The notes below the pieces were generated by a model. It saw only the letters and a program-made list of their open reading frames with translations. It did no database searches and was not told where the DNA came from. A stretch of 12,917 bases of DNA from Prevotellaceae bacterium. Its GTDB lineage: Bacteria > Bacteroidota > Bacteroidia > Bacteroidales > Bacteroidaceae. The position numbers and the translations under genes were made by a program. The stretch is taken from the NCBI GenBank assembly GCA_021204545.1, contig JAJPZF010000057.1, positions 1 to 12,917 of the forward strand, given 5' to 3'. Positions 1-6,033 of the stretch are shown piece after piece (position 1 is the stretch's first letter; each line of letters starts with the position of its first letter).

Positions 1-964
1 TGCCTATTCTCGGATGCATAAGCTCAGGGCAGGATAGCAACGGGAAGGTGCGTTTGCCGGATAATGCGAAAGCCTTGTCGTTAGCGTTGCCGTAGGAATG
101 GTTCTTGATGATTCTCACATAGTCGAAGTCACCATACACCGAGAAGTCGAACAGCATCTTGTATATCCACACGATAGTCCTTTGGAAGCGGCTAATCACA
201 CCTTCGTTCCCCTGTCCTCTGACACACATCTGTATCGTGGCGAGGTTCGACCATACAAACACGTCAAGGCAATCGTCAGCCAGGCGCTTGCCCTCTAGTG
301 TCTTCCACACAGGTTGCATTATCAACGGAACCTGCTTAGCGCGCACGTCTGCGGAAACGGCAAGCACAGCCTCCTCTATCTTGCCATAATGTTGAGCCAC
401 CTCCTCTGCTTCTTCCCAATGGTTTATCTGCGGAACGCCCATCAGCAGTGAGTGCAGACGGTTACGCCCCTTGGGAGTGTCGTAGTTCCTGCAGATACTA
501 CAAGCAAGGAAGCAAACGGTAGGTGGGCGCACAACAATCTCGCAGCCGTACCGTTCCTCTGGTTCAGACTTGGTACTGTTGTCTGGGAGAGCTGTCAGCT
601 TCACCTCAAGCCCGCACAGAGGTTTCCCTGTCTCCCTGTCCATCATCACCAAGTCTGTCTTCTCCCTGTCGCCCTTATAATATTGTTCGTATGGAGGGAA
701 ACCAGCCTCGAAGTTGTAGTATGCTTTATCGGACAAGGGGTCGATGCCGAAAACCTTTTCTGCCGTGATGTGGGAGTGTGTTAGCTTATTCTTCTTGTCT
801 GTATGCAGATAGACAAGGGGAATGCCCTTAGAAGACATATACGCAACCAATGATGCTGGGAAAGAGCTGTTGAATTGGTTCTTCCCCCAATAGCTGGACT
901 TCGTATAGTCTCGGCTTGAGTGCTTTTGACCGAACAGCCCTGGCTTTGTTGCCGCTACTTCCAT
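1..964 (-). CDS. Type II restriction endonuclease, HindVP family (3' end off window)
   Basis: This frame reads on the minus strand from ATG at 964 and stays open for 321 codons to the left edge, so the C-terminus is missing. The N-terminus GLFGQKHSSRDY followed by YWGKNQFNSSFPASL (residues 9-40) matches what I recall of the HindVP/HgiDI restriction enzymes, which recognise GRCGYC. A PD-(D/E)XK-type catalytic set is visible: D104 in TDLVMMD, then E120 and K122 in GLEVKLT. An in-frame TAA lies seven codons before the ATG, which fixes the start. Family enzymes are about 350 residues from memory, so most of the protein is present. The gene lies 75 bases past the end of pepP on the same strand, with no recognisable promoter. 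Its GC content is about 48% in sampled rows, well below its neighbours, which suggests horizontal acquisition. The partner methyltransferase is presumably beyond the left edge. The family call rests on remembered motifs; the target site is inferred. Confidence 0.8.
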   Translation of the reverse strand, partial: MEVAATKPGLFGQKHSSRDYTKSSYWGKNQFNSSFPASLVAYMSSKGIPLVYLHTDKKNKLTHSHITAEKVFGIDPLSDKAYYNFEAGFPPYEQYYKGDREKTDLVMMDRETGKPLCGLEVKLTALPDNSTKSEPEERYGCEIVVRPPTVCFLACSICRNYDTPKGRNRLHSLLMGVPQINHWEEAEEVAQHYGKIEEAVLAVSADVRAKQVPLIMQPVWKTLEGKRLADDCLDVFVWSNLATIQMCVRGQGNEGVISRFQRTIVWIYKMLFDFSVYGDFDYVRIIKNHSYGNANDKAFALSGKRTFPLLSCPELMHPRIG

Positions 965-1039
965 ATTGATGCTGCTATCAGATTAAGTTCCTTGATACTC
1001 TTTCAAGCGGGGCTTCGATGTCCTGTCTGTCAGTGAGGC

Positions 1040-2458
1040 TCAGGCGTTGGCAGGCAAGCCTGTCACCTTCGCACTCTCTATCTCCTCTATGGTCATAGGC
1101 TTCACCTTGTGGCCGAGACGGCGCGCGCCCGTCGGGGTGACAAGCCAGTTCTCCTCGTTGCGCATGCCCGTGAAGTCGCGCCACTTGTTAATCTCCTCGT
1201 AGTTGAGCAGGTCTGTGTATCGCCCCTCCGACTGCCAGAGGTCGATGAGGTCAGGTATGAAGTAGATGCCCGGCTCGATGGTGAAGGTGAAGCCCGGCTC
1301 CAGTGGGCGCGCGAGGCGCAGGCTCTTGAAGCCGAACTGTGCGCTCTTCTCTTTGCCTCCGTAGCCCACGTATTTTTCTCCGAGGTTCTCCATGTCGTGC
1401 ACGTCCAAGCCCATCATGTGTCCCAGACCGCAAGGCATGAAGATGGCGTATGCTCCCGAGCGTGCGAGCTCGTCGGGGTCTCCCTTAACCATGCCCAGTC
1501 CTTTCAGTCCCTCGCATATCTTGGCGACGGTGAGCAGGTGCACGTCGCGGAAGTTAATGCCCGGGCGCAGTGCCGAGGTGGCGGTGCGGTGGGCGGTGTA
1601 TAGCACATCGAAGATGAGCTTCTGCCTTGGGGTGAAATGCTCTCCCACGGGGATGATGGACGAGAGGTCGCCGGCGTAGTGCAGGGGGCTCTCCGCTCCT
1701 GCGTCCACGAGCATCATCTGCCCTTCCTGGAGGGTGTGGGAGCGGTCAACGTTGTGCAGCGTCTGCCCGTTGATGGTGGCAATGAGTGGGAAGGACATCT
1801 CCTGACCGCCCTCGAGGGCGACACGTGTCACCTCAGCGACGACCTCGCTCTCGAGTATGCCCGGGCGAGTGCAGCGCATAGCCGCCACGTGCATATCGAC
1901 GCTGCGGTCCACGGCTGTCTCTATCTGCTCTATCTCCTCCTCCGTCTTGTGGTTGCGCATGTCCACGATGGCTTGGATAAGCTGTACGCTCGCTCTCTCT
2001 GCCTGCTCCCTTGGGGGGATGCCGAGAAGCTCCTCGAGGAGGAGACGATGCTCGGCACGGTAGGGCGGGAGGAAGTGCACCTGCTGCCCTTGCCTCTGGG
2101 CGTTAGCCACGTAGGAGAAGAAGTCCTTGCTGGGGTGCGTCTCCGTTACGCCTGCCCACGAGCTGCGCTCGGCAACGGAGGGCAGTACGCCCGTCCACAC
2201 TATGTCGTCGATGGTAAGGTCGTCGGCGAAGACGATGTCGCGGTCGTTGTCAACGTCGATGAGGGCGTTCACCCCCGCGTAGTCAGAGCCGAAGAAGTAG
2301 AGCATCGTGCTGTCTTGGCGGAAGGCGTATACGTTGTCCTCGTAGTTCATCGGGCTTTCCCCGTTGCCGAGGAAGACGAGCAGTCCCTTGCTCATTGTCT
2401 TCTTGAGTCGGGCGCGGCGTTCGGTGTAGGTTTGCGGTGAGAATAAGTTATGTTGCAT
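1040..2458 (-). CDS. pepP: Xaa-Pro aminopeptidase (M24B family)
   Basis: Predicted cytosolic dimetal aminopeptidase that removes an N-terminal residue preceding proline. At 472 residues it fits the family, with an aminopeptidase-P N-terminal domain (about 1-165) and a pita-bread catalytic domain (about 172-450). All five metal ligands are visible: D252 (LVDAGAE), D264 (YAGDLSS), H347 (GLGHMMG), E395 (TIEPGIYF) and E435 (GMRNEENW). H354 in LDVHD is a further conserved histidine. No signal peptide is seen. The ATG at 2458 is the natural start and follows the proC stop by 30 bases on the same strand, so the two are probably co-transcribed. The link is sensible, since the peptidase frees proline-containing products while ProC makes proline. 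The symbol is assigned by family; the Bacteroidota enzyme may differ from E. coli PepP in substrate range. Confidence 0.93.
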   Translation of the reverse strand: MQHNLFSPQTYTERRARLKKTMSKGLLVFLGNGESPMNYEDNVYAFRQDSTMLYFFGSDYAGVNALIDVDNDRDIVFADDLTIDDIVWTGVLPSVAERSSWAGVTETHPSKDFFSYVANAQRQGQQVHFLPPYRAEHRLLLEELLGIPPREQAERASVQLIQAIVDMRNHKTEEEIEQIETAVDRSVDMHVAAMRCTRPGILESEVVAEVTRVALEGGQEMSFPLIATINGQTLHNVDRSHTLQEGQMMLVDAGAESPLHYAGDLSSIIPVGEHFTPRQKLIFDVLYTAHRTATSALRPGINFRDVHLLTVAKICEGLKGLGMVKGDPDELARSGAYAIFMPCGLGHMMGLDVHDMENLGEKYVGYGGKEKSAQFGFKSLRLARPLEPGFTFTIEPGIYFIPDLIDLWQSEGRYTDLLNYEEINKWRDFTGMRNEENWLVTPTGARRLGHKVKPMTIEEIESAKVTGLPANA

Positions 2459-2488
2459 ATAAATATAAGGTATGTTTAGTCCTGCTTA

Positions 2489-3268
2489 TTACTTAAGTCC
2501 TGCCTTCAGGGAGCGTATCACTGCGCTGTTGAAGCCCGAGTGGTCGAGCTCGTTCAATCCCTTGATGGTGACGCCGCCCGGTGTTGTCACCTTGTCTATG
2601 GCAGCCTCGGGGTGAAGCCCCGTCTCACGGAGGAGGCTTACCGCCCCCTGCATTGTCTGGAGGGCTATCTGCTTGGCCTGCTCTGGGTAGAAGCCCATCT
2701 CGCAGCCGCCCTCCATCTGCGCCCTTATGTAGCGCATCACGTAGGCGATGCCGCAGCTTGCCATCATCATGCCGGGGGCGACGAGGTTCTCCGTCACGAC
2801 GAGCGTGTCTCCCACAAGCTTGTAGAGCCGCTCCACTGTCTCAAGGCTCTCGCTTGAGGTCTGCACCCCAGGGGCGATGAAGCTCATGCTTGCCCCGAAC
2901 TCCGCCGCTATGTTAGGGATGACGTAGACGTACTCCCCCGCGGAGCGAAGGCTTTGGGCGAGCTTGTCGGTGGTGAAGTTGGCGGCGTCGCTCACGATGA
3001 CCTGCTTCTTGGGGTCGACGCTCCCCCTTATCTCCTCCAGCACCAGGGGCATAAGCCACGGCTTGACGGCGAGGACGACGATGTCCGCCCCCCGCGCGGC
3101 CTCCTTGTTGTCCGTTGTCACACTGAGCTGGGGATGCTTCGCCTTAAGCGCGGAAAGCACCTGCTGGCTCTTGTCGGCCACACGTATGCTCTCTATCTTA
3201 CCGCTCTTGGCCCAGCCGCGGATGAGTGCGCCTCCCATGTTCCCGGCGCCTATAACAGCAATGTTCAT
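2489..3268 (-). CDS. proC: Pyrroline-5-carboxylate reductase
   Basis: Catalyses the last step of proline synthesis, reducing 1-pyrroline-5-carboxylate to proline with NAD(P)H in the cytosol. At 259 residues it is close to the usual 260-275. The Rossmann dinucleotide loop GAGNMGG is at residues 7-13, with the LAVKPW strand at 66-71. The C-terminal dimerisation domain carries SCGIAYV (171-177) and the P5CR signature KVTTPGGVTIKGL (226-238). The usual PNTP loop reads PNIA (118-121), which I regard as a family variant rather than a defect. The ATG at 3268 follows a minus-strand TAACTTTG box at 3296-3303, giving a leader of about 20 bases. pepP follows after 30 bases. Transcription diverges from the ABC operon across an 88-base gap. 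Confidence 0.95.
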   Translation of the reverse strand: MNIAVIGAGNMGGALIRGWAKSGKIESIRVADKSQQVLSALKAKHPQLSVTTDNKEAARGADIVVLAVKPWLMPLVLEEIRGSVDPKKQVIVSDAANFTTDKLAQSLRSAGEYVYVIPNIAAEFGASMSFIAPGVQTSSESLETVERLYKLVGDTLVVTENLVAPGMMMASCGIAYVMRYIRAQMEGGCEMGFYPEQAKQIALQTMQGAVSLLRETGLHPEAAIDKVTTPGGVTIKGLNELDHSGFNSAVIRSLKAGLK

Positions 3269-3295
3269 AGCATTAAGTATTAAGAGTTAGCGGGG

Positions 3296-3326
3296 CAAAG
3301 TTAGGGAATTAAGACGTAATAAACTA
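3296..3326 (-). promoter_or_regulatory. Bacteroidota-type promoter for proC-pepP
   Basis: Read on the minus strand, positions 3303 to 3296 spell TAACTTTG, an exact match to the Bacteroidota -7 box TAnnTTTG. The -33 region near 3320-3326 is only a weak match. The box is about 28 bases from the proC ATG, a normal distance. It overlaps the -33 region of the divergent ABC-operon promoter. Confidence 0.6.
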
Positions 3327-3332
3327 CCTTTG
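3301..3332 (+). promoter_or_regulatory. Bacteroidota-type promoter for the ABC/nitroreductase operon
   Basis: A TTAG element at 3301-3304 is followed after 20 bases by TACCTTTG at 3325-3332, matching the Bacteroidota -33/-7 arrangement. Transcription would start near 3338-3340, leaving a leader of about 18 bases before the ATG at 3357. The box excludes the alternative TTG start at 3330, which would lie inside the promoter. Confidence 0.6.
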
Positions 3333-3356
3333 CGACGCTTAAGCCGCCACGACACT

Positions 3357-4061
3357 ATGATTGACATTACCGACGTCACGTTCTCCTACCGCCCGGGGGC
3401 GAGGGTGCTTGAAGGCTTCTCCCTCAGCCTTGAGGGCGGGGGCGTGTACGGGCTGCTGGGCAGGAACGGCACGGGCAAGAGCACGCTGCTCTACCTTATG
3501 ATGGGGCTGCTCCGTCCGCAGAGAGGCGAGGTGCGCTATGAGGGTGCGCTCACTTGGGAGCGACGCCCCGAGGTGTTAAAGGACTTCTTCCTTGTGCCTG
3601 AGGAGTACGGCTTGCCCGACATCGGTCTGCGCAGCTACGCCCGCTCGCTCAAGGCGTTCTACCCGCGCTTCAGCGAGGAGACGCTCTCCCGCTGCCTTGC
3701 CGACTTCGGCTTGTCCGTCGACCTTCACATGGGCAGCCTCTCGATGGGGCAGAAGAAGAAGGTGCTCATTAGCCTTGCCCTCGCCGCCAATACGAGGGTG
3801 CTTCTCTTGGACGAGCCGACGAACGGGCTTGACATCCTCGCCAAGAGCCAGCTGCGAGAGGCGGTGAAGGCTTGCCTTGAGCCAGGGAGAACCGTCATAG
3901 TAAGCACCCACCAGGTGCACGACGTGGCTCCGTTGCTCTCCCACGTGGTGATAATAGACCGCAACGCCGTGCTGCTCGACGAGGCTTACGACGACGAGAG
4001 CCGCCCCCAAGACTTGGAGCGGCTCTTCATAGACACGCTAACCAGTCACCACATACGTTGA
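3357..4061 (+). CDS. ABC transporter ATP-binding protein
   Basis: ATPase subunit of a predicted ABC-2 type transporter, working at the inner face of the cytoplasmic membrane with the permease encoded next. The 234-residue protein has Walker A GRNGTGKS (35-42), signature LSMGQKKK (128-135), Walker B LLLDEP (149-154) followed by the D-loop, and the H-loop histidine at 185 (STHQ). The usual Q-loop glutamine position reads VPEE (80-83), common in small ABC-2 ATPases. I chose ATG 3357 (MIDITDVTFSY) over an in-frame TTG at 3330, because the TTG falls in the promoter box and homologues begin about here. The permease starts 3 bases after the stop, so translation is probably coupled. The substrate cannot be read from the sequence; drug, peptide or bacteriocin-like export are all possible. 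Confidence 0.92.
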   Translation: MIDITDVTFSYRPGARVLEGFSLSLEGGGVYGLLGRNGTGKSTLLYLMMGLLRPQRGEVRYEGALTWERRPEVLKDFFLVPEEYGLPDIGLRSYARSLKAFYPRFSEETLSRCLADFGLSVDLHMGSLSMGQKKKVLISLALAANTRVLLLDEPTNGLDILAKSQLREAVKACLEPGRTVIVSTHQVHDVAPLLSHVVIIDRNAVLLDEAYDDESRPQDLERLFIDTLTSHHIR

Positions 4062-4064
4062 CCC

Positions 4065-4886
4065 ATGAAAGAACTCAGCCTTAGCCGCCTCATCAGCGTG
4101 GCGAGGTGGGACATCTGCCTTAACGCCCGCTTCTACCTCCGCTCCTCGCTCATCATCTTCGTCGTGCTTGCCCTGCCCACGCTCAGCTCCGTCTTCCAGA
4201 TGCTCACCGTGCCAAGAGAGGCAGCCCCCGACTACGGCTACTGCCTCACCGCCGAGGCTGCGAGGCAGACCATACAGAACTACCTCCTTCTTCTGCCGTG
4301 GCTCTACGGCTGGATGCTGCACAACCTCTCCACGAGGCGGGGGCGCATCATGGAGCTGACGCTGCCCGCCACGAACGCCGAGAAGTTCCTCTGGCACGCC
4401 CTGCTGCCCCTCTCAGGCAGCCTTGTCATAGCAGTAGCCAGCTGGATAGTGCTTGACCTCGCGCATTGGCTCGCCGGCTCGGCTGTGCTGGGCTTGGGGC
4501 GTGACGGGGAGTTCGTCCTCTCGCTCAGGAGGCTCAGCGTGGCGGAGGGAGAGCCGCCCCTCGAGGGCTTGCTCGGCTGGCCAGGGCTGCTGCTGGGTCT
4601 CTGCTTCCTCAGCTCCTTCGCCCTGGGCAACGCCTGCAAGTACAGGCAGAACGTGGTGTACACCCTCTTGGCGGACCTTGGAGTGTGCTTCCTCTGCCTC
4701 GTCATTGTGATGGTGTTGTCCCTCACCGCCCTGAGCAGCATGGACATGGTGTGGGACGGCGAGAGCGTGGCGAGGCGAGCCGCCGTCGCCTGCCGTGTCG
4801 TCCCTGTCGCCGTGGCGGTGGCTTGCTGGTGGCTTGCCTACTGGCTTTACAAGAGAGCTTCGTTCACCTCGAGGCGCAATCACTAA
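4065..4886 (+). CDS. ABC-2 type transporter permease
   Basis: Predicted inner-membrane subunit paired with the preceding ATPase. The 273-residue protein has about six hydrophobic segments: 28-47, 72-86, 112-135, 168-188, 198-222 and 238-262. A cytoplasmic-type loop after segment 2 reads MELTLPATNAEKFLW (96-110); an LPA(S/T)..EKF motif at this place is, as I recall, common in ABC-2 permeases of Bacteroidota. The loop between segments 3 and 4 (about 136-167) is charged. The start lies 3 bases after the ATPase stop and the following gene starts 11 bases after this stop, so all three form one operon. One ATPase plus one permease suggests a homodimeric transporter. No substrate can be assigned. 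Confidence 0.85.
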   Translation: MKELSLSRLISVARWDICLNARFYLRSSLIIFVVLALPTLSSVFQMLTVPREAAPDYGYCLTAEAARQTIQNYLLLLPWLYGWMLHNLSTRRGRIMELTLPATNAEKFLWHALLPLSGSLVIAVASWIVLDLAHWLAGSAVLGLGRDGEFVLSLRRLSVAEGEPPLEGLLGWPGLLLGLCFLSSFALGNACKYRQNVVYTLLADLGVCFLCLVIVMVLSLTALSSMDMVWDGESVARRAAVACRVVPVAVAVACWWLAYWLYKRASFTSRRNH

Positions 4887-4897
4887 GAACACACGGT

Positions 4898-5737
4898 ATG
4901 AAGATAACGATAGACGAGGCGGCCTGCCTAAAGTGCCTGCGCTGCCTGAGGGTGTGCCCCAGCGGAGTGTACGAGGCTGAGGGCGGGCAAGCGCCAAGGG
5001 CGGTCGCGCCCGAGGGCTGCATCTCCTGCGGGCATTGCGTGGACGTGTGCCCGGCAGGCTGCGTCAGGCACGAGAGCTTCCCCGAGGGAACTGTTAGGGA
5101 GATAAGGGCGGAGCTGCTGCCAAGGCCCGGGCAGCTGATGGAGCTTATGCGGAGCCGTCGCTCCAACCGCACCATCACCAGCCGCCCCGTCCCCGAGGAG
5201 GCGCTTAAGGACATCCTCGAGGCCGCGAGGTACGCCCCAACGGCGGAGAACTCGAGGAGGGTGGCCGTGACCGTCATCTCCTCGCCCGATAGCCTGCAAG
5301 CCATCGAGGACGCGGTGATGAGGCTCTTCCTCTCGATGAAGAACGTGCTGACGAGCGCGCCCCTCAAGCCGCTCACCCGCGCGTTGCTCCCCAACCTCTA
5401 CGCAGAGGCGCCGGGCTTGGAGCGCTTCCGCCTCCTCTGGGAGGCGGGCAAGCGCCCCTGCCTCTGCGAGGGGACGGCACTGCTCGTGTTCAGCGCCCCC
5501 AAGGGCTACGACTTCGGCTGGCAGGACTGCAACCTCGCCTACCAGAACGCCTCGCTGATGGCAGAGGCGCACGGAGTGTCGCAGATATACATGGGGCTGG
5601 TGCAGACCGCCTTGAGGCTTATGCGGAAGCGTCGTGTCTCCCAGCTCCTCTCACTGCCGCGTGGGCATCGCCCCTACGCCCTGATGTCGCTCGGCGTGCC
5701 GGCTCTCAGGTATCCTCGCTACACGGTCAGAGAGTAG
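4898..5737 (+). CDS. Ferredoxin-nitroreductase fusion protein
   Basis: A 279-residue protein that joins a two-cluster ferredoxin to an FMN nitroreductase domain. The ferredoxin part has two CxxCxxCxxxCP motifs, C10/C13/C16/C20 and C41/C44/C47/C51, each expected to bind a [4Fe-4S] cluster. The nitroreductase part begins near residue 80, with the FMN-contacting RSRRSNR (85-91) and the helix EAARYAPTAENSR (108-120). It ends with the ALMSLGVPALRYPR strand region (261-274). Family members pass electrons from the clusters to FMN and on to an organic or nitro substrate, but the physiological substrate is usually unknown. I chose ATG 4898 because upstream codons in this frame overlap the permease and lack family character. 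It is the last gene of the operon, followed by a hairpin terminator at 5760. Whether it modifies the transported compound is only a guess. Confidence 0.9.
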   Translation: MKITIDEAACLKCLRCLRVCPSGVYEAEGGQAPRAVAPEGCISCGHCVDVCPAGCVRHESFPEGTVREIRAELLPRPGQLMELMRSRRSNRTITSRPVPEEALKDILEAARYAPTAENSRRVAVTVISSPDSLQAIEDAVMRLFLSMKNVLTSAPLKPLTRALLPNLYAEAPGLERFRLLWEAGKRPCLCEGTALLVFSAPKGYDFGWQDCNLAYQNASLMAEAHGVSQIYMGLVQTALRLMRKRRVSQLLSLPRGHRPYALMSLGVPALRYPRYTVRE

Positions 5738-5759
5738 GGGGCGACGTGACGCAGCCGTA

Positions 5760-5801
5760 AGTAAAGGCTTTCCGGATATAGAAGTCCGGGAAGCCTTTAT
5801 T
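5760..5801 (+). terminator. Intrinsic terminator of the ABC/nitroreductase operon
   Basis: An inverted repeat pairs AAAGGCTTTCCGGA (5763-5776) with TCCGGGAAGCCTTT (5785-5798), 14 pairs with one G-U wobble around an 8-base loop. Pairing can extend outward to 5760/5801. It begins 22 bases after the nitroreductase stop. The following T-run is broken (ATTCGTTGTTTG), so efficiency is uncertain. Confidence 0.7.
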
Positions 5802-5807
5802 CGTTGT

Positions 5808-5936
5808 TTGTCGCGGAGGCTTCACCGAGCCCTCCCGGGAGGCTTCATTGGACTCTCCTGGGAGACTCCGTCGGGGCCTCTTGGGAGACTCCGTCGGGGC
5901 CTCTTGGGAGACTCCGTCGGGGCCTCCACGGTCTCC
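5808..5936. repeat. Imperfect 23-bp tandem repeat array with a dyad in each unit
   Basis: Two identical 23-base units lie at 5877-5899 and 5900-5922. A third at 5854-5876 differs at 2 positions. A more diverged unit is at 5831-5853, and fragments flank the array on both sides (from 5808, and to about 5936). The first 12 bases of each main unit form a near-palindrome: CCTCCCGGGAGG (5831, perfect), TCTCCTGGGAGA (5854) and CCTCTTGGGAGA (5877 and 5900). Dyad centres are exactly 23 bases apart. There are no spacers, so it is not a CRISPR. The array lies in the 296-base gap between the nitroreductase gene and the mechanosensitive channel gene, upstream of that gene's likely promoter. Confidence 0.85.
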
Positions 5937-5993
5937 ATATAACCCCTTCGGCACAAAAGAGCCGCGGGCGGCACAGCTCTTGCGCATATTCAC

Positions 5994-6001
5994 TATCTTC
6001 G
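5994..6001 (+). promoter_or_regulatory. Possible -7 box for the mscS-rluA unit
   Basis: TATCTTCG at 5994-6001 differs from the Bacteroidota consensus TAnnTTTG at one base and sits 33 bases before the ATG at 6034, much as in the other promoters here. No good -33 element is seen at the right distance. This is a weak call, supported mainly by position after the terminator and before a gene start. Confidence 0.35.
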
Positions 6002-6033
6002 CGGCGTGACACCATGACCTAAACCCAAGGCTA

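Noticed and set aside
98..784. Plus-strand frames opposite the left-edge gene
   Set aside because: The minus strand carries a continuous 321-codon frame with restriction-endonuclease motifs; the plus frames are short and overlap each other.
965..1039. A terminator or promoter between pepP and the restriction gene
   Set aside because: Only a 5-bp inverted repeat (CTTGA/TCAAG on the minus strand) is present; no T-run and no TAnnTTTG box are seen.
1637..2440. A 267-codon plus-strand frame
   Set aside because: It is antisense to pepP, whose metal ligands are all present; the plus-strand product has no recognisable feature.
3330..3356. A TTG start giving the ABC ATPase nine extra residues
   Set aside because: The TTG overlaps the promoter -7 box, upstream of the expected transcript start; ATG 3357 begins the ATPase fold directly.
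4685..4897. An upstream extension of the ferredoxin-nitroreductase frame
   Set aside because: It overlaps the permease gene for 200 bases, and its translation is unlike the family; ATG 4898 sits just ahead of the first cysteine motif.
5831..5922. The 23-bp repeats as a CRISPR array
   Set aside because: Units abut with no spacers, are shorter than usual CRISPR repeats, and no cas genes are in the window.
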